A stretch of DNA of 16,101 nt from UBA8106 sp913052135 (lineage in GTDB: Bacteria; Acidobacteriota; Vicinamibacteria; Vicinamibacterales; UBA823), in contig CAJXDY010000050.1 in assembly GCA_913052135.1 (NCBI GenBank), positions 1 to 16,101 on the forward strand, given 5' to 3'. This document shows positions 1 through 7,598 of this stretch, piece after piece. The notes beneath the pieces were generated by a model. That model made no database searches. It saw only the letters and a program-made list of their open reading frames with translations, and was not told where the DNA came from. Positions within the stretch are counted from its first letter, which is position 1. Each line of letters starts with the position of its first letter. Made by a program: the position numbers and the translations under genes.

Positions 1-55
1 CTGAAAATCAAACAGGCCACACCGAGCGGCGCCACCTTCATCACCAAGCCGATAA
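1..55. repeat. 55-base exact repeat, copy 1 (at the window edge)
   Basis: Bases 1-55 are identical to 2004-2058; base 56 is the first mismatch (G versus T). The repeat lies inside the two symporter genes at the same codon positions. Its start coincides with the window edge, so its true leftward extent is unknown. Confidence 0.95.
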
Positions 56-644
56 GACCGACAGTAACGTGGCCGAGGCTTTCAAGAAACTTCAGCAATG
101 GCTGCGCCTTTTCCTTCGACACGATCGTCAATCCGATCCCGATCATTAAGGTGAAAAAAATCACTGCCAGCATTTCACCATTGGCCGCAGCTTGGACCGG
201 ATTACGCGGGACGATCCGTACGAACAGCTCCATCCCAAAGGCGCTTTCGGCTAATCCCATCGTATCCGAGTTGCCCTGATATGTTTCCGTGAGCCGTTCA
301 GTGACCGCTGGATTCAAACCCTCGCCTGGCTTCGCAAGGTTTACGAGGCCAAGGCCGAGCAACGCAGTGACCATCGAGATACTCAACATACTCAATAATG
401 CGAGGCTGCCAATGCGCCCAAGCCGCTTCAAGCTGCCTAACCCCGCAATTCCAACTGACAGTGTCGATATCACTACTGGGATCACAAGCATCAGCAACGC
501 GTTCAACCAGACGCGCCCGATTGGTTCAGTGACGGAGCTGACAAACTGCTCTGTGCCAGCGGCACCATCTGTCAAAATATTGATGGTGATTCCAGACACC
601 AGGCCAACGATGAGTCCTAGCAGAATCTTTGTTTGTAGAGGCAT
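1..644 (-). CDS. DAACS-family dicarboxylate/amino acid:cation symporter, N-terminal half (runs off the window)
   Basis: This is an inner-membrane secondary transporter of the glutamate/aspartate/C4-dicarboxylate symporter family. The frame is open from the ATG at 644 to the window edge and gives 214 residues starting MPLQTKILLG. It aligns without a gap to the N-terminal half of the complete symporter at 1367-2647. My hand count finds about 39 differences in 214 residues (about 82% identity), mostly exchanges among Leu, Ile, Val, Ala, Ser and Thr in membrane helices. The helical hairpins and the substrate-binding C-terminal half lie outside the window, so ligand specificity cannot be read. There is no clear Shine-Dalgarno sequence before the ATG; the start is chosen because it matches the paralogue. 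The gene is the last of the leftward row, 128 bases after the HD hydrolase gene. Family assignment is firm through the paralogue. Confidence 0.9.
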   Translation of the reverse strand, partial: MPLQTKILLGLIVGLVSGITINILTDGAAGTEQFVSSVTEPIGRVWLNALLMLVIPVVISTLSVGIAGLGSLKRLGRIGSLALLSMLSISMVTALLGLGLVNLAKPGEGLNPAVTERLTETYQGNSDTMGLAESAFGMELFVRIVPRNPVQAAANGEMLAVIFFTLMIGIGLTIVSKEKAQPLLKFLESLGHVTVGLIGLVMKVAPLGVACLIF

Positions 645-687
645 GGTGTTGAATCGAATCGCAACTGATCGCAAGCACTCTACTCTG

Positions 688-717
688 TTTAGATGCGATG
701 TTTTTTGCGATAGCCAA
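688..717 (-). promoter_or_regulatory. Weak sigma70-like promoter candidate for the leftmost symporter
   Basis: Read on the minus strand, TTGGCT (717-712) and TCTAAA (693-688) are 18 bases apart in the A+T-rich gap between the HD gene and the symporter start at 644. They match the consensus at 3 of 6 and 4 of 6 positions. A start near 681 would leave a leader of about 37 bases. This is by eye only; such matches arise easily by chance. I see no terminator hairpin with a T-run in the 645-772 gap. Confidence 0.2.
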
Positions 718-772
718 TTAAACATCAACTGACTAAGTAACCAATGGATTTAATAATAAGTCTGACGACGTG

Positions 773-1351
773 CTAGAGCGAGCCCTTAAGTCCCAGTGTT
801 TCCGCACACGAGCGCATAGAGGTAATGACATTCGTGATGTGCTCATCGAGACTCAATCCGAGGTCCTCCGCACCCTTACGTAAATCATCCCGACTAACGC
901 CACGGGCAAACGCTTTATCTTTCATCCGTTTCTTGACCGATTTAGCTTCCAAATCAAGCACGCTTTTAGACGGACGAACTAATGCGGCGGCCGTAATAAA
1001 ACCAGCCAACTCGTCGCACGCGAACAGTGCGTGCTCAAGTCGTGATTGTCTAACAACCCCAGTCTCATCAGAATGGGACATGATCGCACGAATCAACACT
1101 TCAGGATATCCACGCTCGCGTAGGATCTCCGCACCGCGATACGGGTGGTCTTCAAGGCTGGGCCAACGCTCGTAGTCGAAATCATGTAACAACCCAACTA
1201 AACCCCATAGATTTTCATCTTCCCCAAACTTCCTAGCATAACCACACACCGCAATCTCAACAGCGAGCGCGTGCTTCCGTAAGCTTTCACTCTTCGTATA
1301 CTCCGTCAACAATGCCCACGCAGTATCCCGGCTTGGTAGGTCGGAGGTCAT
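773..1351 (-). CDS. HD-domain (HDIG-type) hydrolase of unknown substrate
   Basis: A 192-residue cytoplasmic protein of the HD superfamily, metal-dependent enzymes that mostly cleave phosphoesters. Counted from the ATG at 1351, visible candidate metal ligands are H27 (in RKHALAVE), the paired H56-D57 (in GLLHDFDYERWP), H93 (in IMSHSDETG) and D113 (in CDELAG). The HDFDYERWP block followed by DHPYRGAEILRERGYP resembles the small stand-alone HDIG proteins common in bacterial genomes, generally annotated only as HD-domain phosphohydrolases. A TTG at 1366 would add five residues; I prefer the ATG at 1351, which has a GGACGAAG stretch shortly upstream. It starts 15 bases after the symporter stop at 1367, so the two are probably co-transcribed, but the neighbour gives no substrate. 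Family is confident; function is not known. Confidence 0.85.
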   Translation of the reverse strand: MTSDLPSRDTAWALLTEYTKSESLRKHALAVEIAVCGYARKFGEDENLWGLVGLLHDFDYERWPSLEDHPYRGAEILRERGYPEVLIRAIMSHSDETGVVRQSRLEHALFACDELAGFITAAALVRPSKSVLDLEAKSVKKRMKDKAFARGVSRDDLRKGAEDLGLSLDEHITNVITSMRSCAETLGLKGSL

Positions 1352-1366
1352 GCTATCTTCGTCCAA

Positions 1367-2647
1367 CTAATCCATCCCTTTCGTTGGCACACTGTTCGTT
1401 GGCCCACCACTTTCGAAGCGGTCAACGATTGTCGAAGTCACAAGATCGCCAACGACATTCAACGTCGTCCTACACATATCAAGAATCCTGTCCACACCAA
1501 GGACGATCGCAATGCCCTCTACCGGCACTCCCACAATACCAAGCACCATCATCAACAATGGAATTGAACCACCTGGTACAGCAGCCGTACCGATGGCAGT
1601 TATCACAGACAGCATGATGACAATCAACTGATTGCCCAATGAAAGATCGACGCCAAACACCTGCGCGATAAATAACACCGTCACGCCTTCAAAAAGAGCT
1701 GTGCCATTCATATTCATCGTCGCACCAAGGGGCAAGACAAATCCGCTCACGGCATCGGAAATCCCTAGCTCCTCCTTGGCAACGCGCATGGTCGTTGGTA
1801 ACGTCGCAGTACTAGACGACGTGGAAAATCCAGTCAAGAAGACAACCCGAGTTCGTCGCATAAACTCGACTGGATTGCACTTGCCAATAAACTTCAGAAT
1901 CAACCAGTATCCCACAATAAAAAAGAGCGCCAGGCCCCCGACGACGGTCATCAAATACTTGACAAGATTAAAAATGAATTCGAAGCCGAAACGTGCCGTC
2001 ACACTGAAAATCAAACAGGCCACACCGAGCGGCGCCACCTTCATCACCAAGCCGATAATACCGATCGTCACGTGGCCGAGGCTTTGGAGAAAACTTCGCA
2101 GTGGCTGGGCTTTTTCCTTCGATACGATCGTCAGTCCAATTCCGATCATTAGCGCGAAAAAAATGACCGCGAGCATCTCACCATTGGCCGCAGCCTGGAT
2201 CGGATTACGCGGCACGATGCGTACGAACATCTCCATCCCAAAGGCACCTTCGGCTAATCCCATCGCATCCGCGTTACCCTGATAGGTTTCGATGAGCCGT
2301 TCAGTGACCGCTGGATTCAGACCTTCACCTGGCTTCACCAAATTCACAACAGCCAGGCCGAGCATCGCAGAGAGCGCTGTCAAACTTAACATGCTCAACA
2401 GCGCGACAATTCCAATACGCCCGATCTTTTTCAGGCTACCTAGTCCAGAAATCCCAACTGATAATGTCGACACGATGAGTGGAATGACCACCATAATCAA
2501 TGCGTTCAACCAGACACGCCCGATTGGTTCCGTGACCGAGCTGACAAATTGCTCCGTGCCAGCACCACCTTCTGTTAAAAGATTGATGGTGATCCCGGAG
2601 GTCGCGCCAACGGCCAGTCCCAAAAGAATCTTAGTGTGAAGAGCCAT
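1367..2647 (-). CDS. DAACS-family acidic amino acid/dicarboxylate:cation symporter
   Basis: A 426-residue inner-membrane symporter that should import an acidic amino acid or C4-dicarboxylate with Na+ or H+. It has the family landmarks in order: the Ser-rich hairpin-1 stretch STSSSTATLPTTM (about residues 275-287), the helix-7 motif NMNGT (312-316), the hairpin-2 tip VPGGS (357-361), and the helix-8 block with D386, D390, R393, T394 and N397 (in DRILDMCRTTLNVVGD). In characterised homologues such as GltPh the Asp and Arg of this helix bind the amino and side-chain carboxyl groups, so an Asp/Glu-like ligand is favoured. The frame stays open upstream to a TTG at 2728, but the ATG at 2647 is chosen because it matches the start of the paralogue at 644. 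A TTGACA hexamer lies at 2685-2680 on this strand without a good -10 partner. The stop is followed 15 bases later by the HD gene. Confidence 0.93.
   Translation of the reverse strand: MALHTKILLGLAVGATSGITINLLTEGGAGTEQFVSSVTEPIGRVWLNALIMVVIPLIVSTLSVGISGLGSLKKIGRIGIVALLSMLSLTALSAMLGLAVVNLVKPGEGLNPAVTERLIETYQGNADAMGLAEGAFGMEMFVRIVPRNPIQAAANGEMLAVIFFALMIGIGLTIVSKEKAQPLRSFLQSLGHVTIGIIGLVMKVAPLGVACLIFSVTARFGFEFIFNLVKYLMTVVGGLALFFIVGYWLILKFIGKCNPVEFMRRTRVVFLTGFSTSSSTATLPTTMRVAKEELGISDAVSGFVLPLGATMNMNGTALFEGVTVLFIAQVFGVDLSLGNQLIVIMLSVITAIGTAAVPGGSIPLLMMVLGIVGVPVEGIAIVLGVDRILDMCRTTLNVVGDLVTSTIVDRFESGGPTNSVPTKGMD
2004..2058. repeat. 55-base exact repeat, copy 2
   Basis: This stretch is identical to bases 1-55, inside the complete symporter gene. 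It is the most conserved part of a longer diverged repeat: 2004-2647 aligns with 1-644 without insertions or deletions. Confidence 0.95.
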
Positions 2648-2739
2648 ATCGCGTGACGGTAACACTGAGGTTTTATGATTGTCAACGTCGTACAAACTTG
2701 GCCACATTACCTGTGACTCGAGCCTCAAGCTTGAGCACG

Positions 2740-3201
2740 CTACAGTTGATTCTGCATTGCAAGTCCACGTGTAATGACAGAACGAGCCTTACTGGTCAAC
2801 CGATACTCCTCAAGAGCGTTCGGAGCTGCCAAGACCGCTTGCGATACATCCGACCCAGGCGCCAACGTGCCTCCCACCACACGACACAAAAAATCTACAA
2901 GCACATAATGATATTGAACCTGATCCGCATCATCTCGAACGATACGGTCAAGCACATCTATCACCGGCCCAACTTCCACTTGGAGGCTCGTTTCCTCTCG
3001 AATTTCTCTAGCCACACCAATGGTCATCGTCTCCCCTAATTCAAGCGCTCCTCCAGGCAGGCTCCATTCATCCGCTAGTGGTTCAAACCGACGTTTAACT
3101 AAAACAATATCTTGAGCGACTAGAACAACAGCTCCCACTCCAACAAATGGACGGTCTGGATAAACTCGAGATGCTCGAGTAATAGAAGGCTCGTGAGGCA
3201 T
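2740..3201 (-). CDS. Nudix hydrolase
   Basis: A 153-residue Nudix-fold pyrophosphohydrolase. The Nudix box Gx5Ex7REUxEExGU is at residues 51-73: G51, E57, then REIREETSL at 65-73. All catalytic Glu/Arg positions are present; only the late Gly is replaced by Ser (S72). The box is preceded by the usual EWSLPGG segment. Nudix enzymes cleave nucleoside diphosphates linked to another group (for example oxidised dNTPs, ADP-ribose or NADH). The substrate cannot be read from this sequence; the overall pattern (VLVKRRFEPLADEWSLPGG) is like the ADP-ribose or MutT-like groups. It begins two bases after the tsaD stop, so it is probably translated from the same message. There is no obvious terminator before the symporter gene that follows; the gap contains a 12-bp palindrome at 2724-2735 with no T-run. 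Confidence 0.9.
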   Translation of the reverse strand: MPHEPSITRASRVYPDRPFVGVGAVVLVAQDIVLVKRRFEPLADEWSLPGGALELGETMTIGVAREIREETSLQVEVGPVIDVLDRIVRDDADQVQYHYVLVDFLCRVVGGTLAPGSDVSQAVLAAPNALEEYRLTSKARSVITRGLAMQNQL

Positions 3202-3203
3202 GA

Positions 3204-4319
3204 TTAGAGTGGCAGCGAAGCCTCGGCATTCAACCCTAACGGTGCGCTCACACCATGGTGAAACTTCCTGAGACCACCAGCTGCAATCATTGCAGCGTTG
3301 TCAGTTGACAAAGCTAGGCTCGGAAAAAACACTGGTAACCCAACCTGATTGCCAAGAGCGTGCGCTTCCAGCCGAAGTCGACTATTTGCCGAAACACCAC
3401 CGGCAATTCCAATTGACTGAGCACCAAACGTAAGAGCCGCGTCACATGTATGACCTAAGAGCGGATTGATGACGGCGCGCTGGAAACTGGCACATATGTC
3501 CGCAATTTCCTGTGACGACAACTTCAGAGAACCAAGAGAACGTTTCCTCGCTTGCACATATCTCTTTACTGCCGTTTTAAGCCCACTAAAACTAAAATCA
3601 AATCGGCCGGGATATTGACGCGTAAATCGGCTGTAACTATCGCCTGCTTGCGCAGCGTTACGATCGACATGTGTCATCCTGGCTATTGGAAAATCAATTG
3701 CCAGATTGTCACCTTTACAGGCAAGCTGATCGATGATGGGACCACCTGGATAGCTTAAATCCAGTAATTTCGCCACTTTATCGAATGCCTCACCCGCAGC
3801 GTCATCTCTAGTTCGACCAACTTGTGCATAATCGCCAAGTTCTCGTACGACGTACAGATTCGTATGGCCACCTGAAACGACTAATACAACTGCCGGCAAT
3901 GGCAAATTGCCATTCTCAAGAAATAGAGATTCGATATGGCCTGCTAAATGATGGACAGGGAGAAGTGGAATCTCGAGGGAAAACGAAAGTGTTTTCGCGA
4001 ATGCAACACCAACTAGCAACGAACCAACCAGTCCTGGACCTTGCGTCACTGCTACGGCGTCAAGAGCAGACCATGTCGTACAGGCATCATCGAGCGCCTT
4101 TTCCACTACTCCACAGATATCACGCACATGCTGACGTGATGCCAATTCCGGCACAACTCCACCCCATTCACGGTGGATGTCAACTTGAGAAGCCACTACA
4201 CTGGAATCGATCTTCCAGACTCGCGTCGTCAAGTTTCCCTGCTCTACAACGACCGCCGCAGCAGTCTCGTCGCACGAGGTTTCGAGCCCAAGCACTCGCA
4301 CGACAGAGTCATTCACCAT
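3204..4319 (-). CDS. tsaD: tRNA N6-adenosine threonylcarbamoyltransferase TsaD
   Basis: TsaD (Kae1/YgjD/Gcp family) transfers the threonylcarbamoyl group to A37 of ANN-decoding tRNAs, working in the cytoplasm with TsaB, TsaE and TsaC. About 371 residues, slightly longer than the usual 335-350. Counted from the ATG at 4319: the N-terminal ASKHA signature GLETSCDET is at about 11-19; the metal-binding HxxxH is H124-LAG-H128 (in PVHHLAGH); VVSGGHTN is near 147-154; GEAFDKVAKLL follows; and GGVSANSRLR and the C-terminal STDNAAMIA complete the ATP-binding fold. A GTG at 4325 would add two residues; neither start has a strong Shine-Dalgarno. The start overlaps the end of mtnA by 11 bases in a different frame, which suggests translational coupling. 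The Nudix gene follows two bases after the stop. TsaB, TsaC and TsaE are not in the window. Confidence 0.96.
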   Translation of the reverse strand: MVNDSVVRVLGLETSCDETAAAVVVEQGNLTTRVWKIDSSVVASQVDIHREWGGVVPELASRQHVRDICGVVEKALDDACTTWSALDAVAVTQGPGLVGSLLVGVAFAKTLSFSLEIPLLPVHHLAGHIESLFLENGNLPLPAVVLVVSGGHTNLYVVRELGDYAQVGRTRDDAAGEAFDKVAKLLDLSYPGGPIIDQLACKGDNLAIDFPIARMTHVDRNAAQAGDSYSRFTRQYPGRFDFSFSGLKTAVKRYVQARKRSLGSLKLSSQEIADICASFQRAVINPLLGHTCDAALTFGAQSIGIAGGVSANSRLRLEAHALGNQVGLPVFFPSLALSTDNAAMIAAGGLRKFHHGVSAPLGLNAEASLPL

Positions 4320-5367
4320 TGCCACACTCGCTTACGACAGCACGCAAACTGCTCGAGTACGGACGACGACAAATACCGTATTCGGTAATGATCGCAGCGA
4401 CGTAACTGCTTGGTGTTATGTCGAATGCTGGATTCCTCACCCCTACACCGGTTGGAGTAAGTTGCGTTGATCCGAAATGTGTCACTTCCCGGGAATTCCG
4501 TTCCTCAATTTCTATTTGGGCGCCAGTCGGTGTTGACAAGTCTATTGTTGACACGGGGGCAGCCACGTAGAACGGCAACTTATGCTCTTTCGCCAAAACA
4601 GCCAAACCATAAGTGCCTATTTTGTTCGCTACGTCACCATTTGCTGCAATACGATCGGCACCAACTATCACGAGATCAACTTGATCGCCTTGCATTAAAG
4701 AACCGGCCATGCTGTCTGTAATAACTGTCGTATCAATGCCTTCACGCATCAGTTCCCATGCGGTGAGCCTCGACCCCTGAAGAAAAGGACGTGTTTCGTC
4801 AGCGAATACCGTAACCTTTTTCCCGCTTTCCACTGCCGCACGAATAACACCAAGCGCTGTACCATAGCCTGCCGTGGCTAGCGCACCCGCATTGCAGTGC
4901 GTAAGCACACGTGCACTTGTAGGCATGATAGTTGCGCCGTGTGCTCCCAGCGCACGACAAGCCTCAACATCAGCATCATGAATACGCTGAGCCTCGACCT
5001 CAAGATTCAATCGAATCTCTTCAACCGATTGTCCGGCCTTTACAGCATTCGCGAAAATTCGTTTCATCCTGGCGATGGCCCAAAAAAGATTAACAGCGGT
5101 TGGCCGCGTTTCGGCCATCGCGTCGCACATCTTGTAAAATTCACGAGCCAGCATGGTTGTCCCGCTAGCCTTACTTCGATTCACACCAAGGGCTAAACCC
5201 ATCGCTGCAGCAACGCCAATTGCAGGTGCTCCTCGAATAACCATCGACTTGATAGCACGCACAACCTGCGCGACTGTGCGACACTCAACATAGACCTCAC
5301 GTTTTGGCAGCTTTCGCTGGTCAACCATGACGATCATGTCGGAACGCCATTCAATAGTTGGCAACAT
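4309..5367 (-). CDS. mtnA: S-methyl-5-thioribose-1-phosphate isomerase (MtnA) or close relative
   Basis: MtnA converts methylthioribose 1-phosphate to methylthioribulose 1-phosphate in methionine salvage; it belongs to the eIF2B-like isomerase family. The 352-residue protein has the family N-terminus (LPTIEWRSD, DQRKLP), the RGAPAIG loop (residues 45-51), catalytic C158 (in LTHCNAGALATAGYGT) and catalytic D238 (in IVGADRIAANGD). These match Cys160 and Asp240 of the Bacillus enzyme almost position for position. The start at 5367 is supported by the conserved N-terminus. It begins 34 bases after punA stops and ends inside the start of tsaD. No methylthioadenosine phosphorylase, MtnK or other methionine-salvage gene is visible; its partners are nucleoside phosphorylases. 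It could therefore act on another aldose 1-phosphate, such as 5-deoxyribose or ribose 1-phosphate, as some relatives do. The isomerase assignment is strong; the physiological substrate is inferred. Confidence 0.92.
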   Translation of the reverse strand: MLPTIEWRSDMIVMVDQRKLPKREVYVECRTVAQVVRAIKSMVIRGAPAIGVAAAMGLALGVNRSKASGTTMLAREFYKMCDAMAETRPTAVNLFWAIARMKRIFANAVKAGQSVEEIRLNLEVEAQRIHDADVEACRALGAHGATIMPTSARVLTHCNAGALATAGYGTALGVIRAAVESGKKVTVFADETRPFLQGSRLTAWELMREGIDTTVITDSMAGSLMQGDQVDLVIVGADRIAANGDVANKIGTYGLAVLAKEHKLPFYVAAPVSTIDLSTPTGAQIEIEERNSREVTHFGSTQLTPTGVGVRNPAFDITPSSYVAAIITEYGICRRPYSSSLRAVVSECGNGE

Positions 5368-5401
5368 AAGGAAAAAGATACCTAAATTGAGAATAACGTG
5401 T

Positions 5402-6247
5402 TTATGCTTGCTCTATTATGCCTGACAAGAGTGCACTTAATGGGTTGACTGCCTGCTTGACAGCCTTAAGAACGTCAAGATGATTGAGCGGTGTCGGTAG
5501 AACTCCGGCGGCCATGTTGGCAATGAAAGACAGCCCTAGAATCTCCAAACCTATCTGACGCGCCACGATTACTTCTGGTACCGTCGACATGCCTACTGCA
5601 TCTGCTCCAATCATACGAAAATATTTGATTTCAGCAGGTGTTTCGAAACTAGGTCCCAACACACCCACATATATCCCGTGCACTATCGAAATTCCCAGAG
5701 ATGCTCCAACCGTCTCAGCCAAGCGTCCGAGTCGCAAACTGTATGCCTGGCTCATATCAGGGAACCTCACTCCAAAGCGTTCATCATGTGATCCTACTAG
5801 AGGATTCTTGCCCATCGCGTTAATGTGATCGTCAATAACCATCACATTACCTGGCGTAAAATCTTGACAAATAGCACCCGCAGCATTGGTCAAGACGATC
5901 AACTTGACACCGAGCGCACCTACAACACGGGTCGAAAAGGCGACAGTCTGATGGTTGTAACCTTGGTAAAGATGCGCGCGACCCGACAACACAACAACAC
6001 GACGTCGGCCGACAACGCCGTACCGCAACTGTCCTGCATGACCATCGACAGTCTCGTCCGGCCAATATGGGATGTCTTTGTAATCAATCGTTATCTCTGC
6101 ATCGAAGTGTTCCGTGAAGCCTCCGAATCCTGAACCTAGCACGACCGCGAGGTCAGGTGCTTCTGGTAACCTCTTCGTAAGAAAATCAGCGGCTTCTTGC
6201 ACTCGATCGTAATCTGAGAGCGATTTCTGAACTGTCACGTTAGACAT
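5402..6247 (-). CDS. punA: Purine nucleoside phosphorylase (trimeric PNP)
   Basis: This enzyme cleaves purine (deoxy)nucleosides with phosphate to the free base and (deoxy)ribose 1-phosphate. Counted from the ATG at 6247 it has 281 residues, normal for the trimeric family. Visible: the phosphate loop GSGFGG (38-43), VVLSGRAHLYQGY, the TNAAG loop, GPSFETPAEI with E202, GADAVGMSTVPE, N244 (in SFIANMAAG) and H256. These align with Glu201, Asn243 and His257 of human PNP, the residues that recognise 6-oxopurines and the ribose 5'-OH. That argues for guanosine/inosine use and against methylthioadenosine phosphorylase, which carries different residues here. The frame is open to a TTG at 6274 overlapping nupC; the ATG at 6247 is chosen because it lies seven bases past the nupC stop. 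It shares an operon with deoA and nupC. Confidence 0.94.
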   Translation of the reverse strand: MSNVTVQKSLSDYDRVQEAADFLTKRLPEAPDLAVVLGSGFGGFTEHFDAEITIDYKDIPYWPDETVDGHAGQLRYGVVGRRRVVVLSGRAHLYQGYNHQTVAFSTRVVGALGVKLIVLTNAAGAICQDFTPGNVMVIDDHINAMGKNPLVGSHDERFGVRFPDMSQAYSLRLGRLAETVGASLGISIVHGIYVGVLGPSFETPAEIKYFRMIGADAVGMSTVPEVIVARQIGLEILGLSFIANMAAGVLPTPLNHLDVLKAVKQAVNPLSALLSGIIEQA

Positions 6248-6254
6248 GGGTCCG

Positions 6255-7598
6255 TTAGAGCAATAGAGAGGCAATCGATGCGTTGATTAGTGTAGCCAGA
6301 AATCCACCAAATAATGCACGGGTGCCTAATCTCGCGAGATCGCCTCGACGCTCTGGCGCCATGCCACCAAGGCCGCCCAGTAATATTCCGACTGAAGCAA
6401 AGTTCGCAAACCCAGTGAGTGCATAAGTGGCCAGCGCAGTCGATCGGTCGCTAATAATGTTCTGGTACTCCGTAGTTAAGTTAACGTATGCGACAAATTC
6501 GGTCGCAACTAATTTTGTTCCGAGCAGGTCCGCAATGGCCGGTACGTCAGCTGCCTCTACACCCATGAACACAGCGGCTGGAATGAAGACCAGCGAGAAA
6601 ATACTGGAGAGCGAGAGCGCTGGATGAATAACCGCCATAAGGTAATCGAACATGGTGATAAAAGCCATAAATGCGATCAGCATTGCAGCTACGTTGATAG
6701 CTAACTTCGTACCGTCGGCTGCTCCACTTGCAGCCGCATCAATAACATTTACATGTTTGTTTGTTACGTCGAGTGTCACAGTGCCACGAGTCTTTGGTAT
6801 CTCCGTCTCCGGCATCAAAATCTTAGAAAGATATAACCCGCATGGCGCCGCCATTACACTCGTGGTAAGGATCGCGACTGCATCGGCACCGAGACTAATG
6901 TAGATAGCCATAACGGCTCCAGAAATCGTGGCCATGCCGCCCACCATTAGAGTTAAGAGTTCAGATTGGGTCATATGTGGAACGTAAGGCCGAACTATAA
7001 TTGGCGCTTCAGTTTGTCCCATGAAGACGTTTGCAATCGCTGAAAGCGTCTCTGCGCCACTAGTATTGAGTAAGCGCACAACGGCGCGTGCTGTTACCCG
7101 AACAAAAAACTGCAGAATACCGAAATGGTAGAGCACGGTAAAAAACGACGACATAAAGATAATGATCGGCAGCGCGCGGAAAGCAAAGACAAAACCACCC
7201 GGAAACAGCGCCGAAAGCACTTCAGGATTTGCCAACTCACCAAACACGAACCTCGAACCTGAATCAGTGAACCCTATAAAACGTTTTGCAACAGCAGCAA
7301 TCGTATTGAAAACCGCGTAACCAGGTCGTACGCCACTCACTTCAAACTTCAGAATAAAAAACGCTAGCAGAAACTGGAAGCCTAACCCATACCAGACAAT
7401 CCGCCAGTTAATAGAGCGAATATCCGTAGAATAGGCCACCGCCAACGTTATGAAGCCTATAACACCAAGAAACGCACACACTCGTGGATCAACAATGCCT
7501 TGTAATAGGTATGCAAGCACCGCCAAGGCCACTGCCGTACCCGCAAAGACTAAGCGTAGTCCCTTATCGGATTGCCGCATTTTGGAATTTGACTTCAT
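6255..7598 (-). CDS. nupC: Concentrative nucleoside transporter (CNT/NupC family)
   Basis: A 447-residue inner-membrane symporter that imports nucleosides with Na+ or H+. Key CNT motifs are present: GQTE at 194-197, EFVAY at 367-371 and NFAS at 399-402. These correspond to the Gln-Thr-Glu, Glu and Asn/Ser residues that contact the base and ribose in the Vibrio cholerae CNT structure. Hydrophobic helices are spread along the whole length, beginning with segments near residues 15-32 and 42-56, after a short basic N-terminus. The ATG at 7598 overlaps the deoA stop as ATGA, a hallmark of translational coupling; an in-frame ATG at 7580 is a less attractive alternative. The stop is seven bases before the punA ATG. 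Sitting between two nucleoside phosphorylases, it most likely supplies their substrates. Purine versus pyrimidine preference cannot be told here. Confidence 0.94.
   Translation of the reverse strand: MKSNSKMRQSDKGLRLVFAGTAVALAVLAYLLQGIVDPRVCAFLGVIGFITLAVAYSTDIRSINWRIVWYGLGFQFLLAFFILKFEVSGVRPGYAVFNTIAAVAKRFIGFTDSGSRFVFGELANPEVLSALFPGGFVFAFRALPIIIFMSSFFTVLYHFGILQFFVRVTARAVVRLLNTSGAETLSAIANVFMGQTEAPIIVRPYVPHMTQSELLTLMVGGMATISGAVMAIYISLGADAVAILTTSVMAAPCGLYLSKILMPETEIPKTRGTVTLDVTNKHVNVIDAAASGAADGTKLAINVAAMLIAFMAFITMFDYLMAVIHPALSLSSIFSLVFIPAAVFMGVEAADVPAIADLLGTKLVATEFVAYVNLTTEYQNIISDRSTALATYALTGFANFASVGILLGGLGGMAPERRGDLARLGTRALFGGFLATLINASIASLLL

Noticed and set aside
289..732. Plus-strand open frames across the window (for example 289-732, 1632-2282, 3824-4405)
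   Set aside because: All lie opposite well-supported minus-strand genes, show no recognisable domain, and have compositions expected of antisense shadows.
773..1351. HD-domain protein as part of a defence or cyclic-nucleotide signalling system
   Set aside because: There is no partner nuclease, cyclase, GGDEF or toxin gene nearby; the neighbours are metabolite transporters and it looks like a stand-alone HDIG housekeeping protein.
2657..2685. TTGACA (2685-2680, minus strand) as a promoter for the complete symporter
   Set aside because: The hexamer at the right spacing is TTACCG, a poor -10, and it would leave almost no leader before the ATG at 2647.
2724..2735. 12-bp palindrome CTCAAGCTTGAG after the Nudix gene as a terminator
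   Set aside because: No T-run follows on the minus strand, there is no loop, and the stem is short.
5402..6247. Methylthioadenosine phosphorylase, suggested by the adjacent mtnA
   Set aside because: The active-site pattern (GPSFET with Glu, SFIAN with Asn, VGMSTVPE) is that of purine nucleoside phosphorylase.
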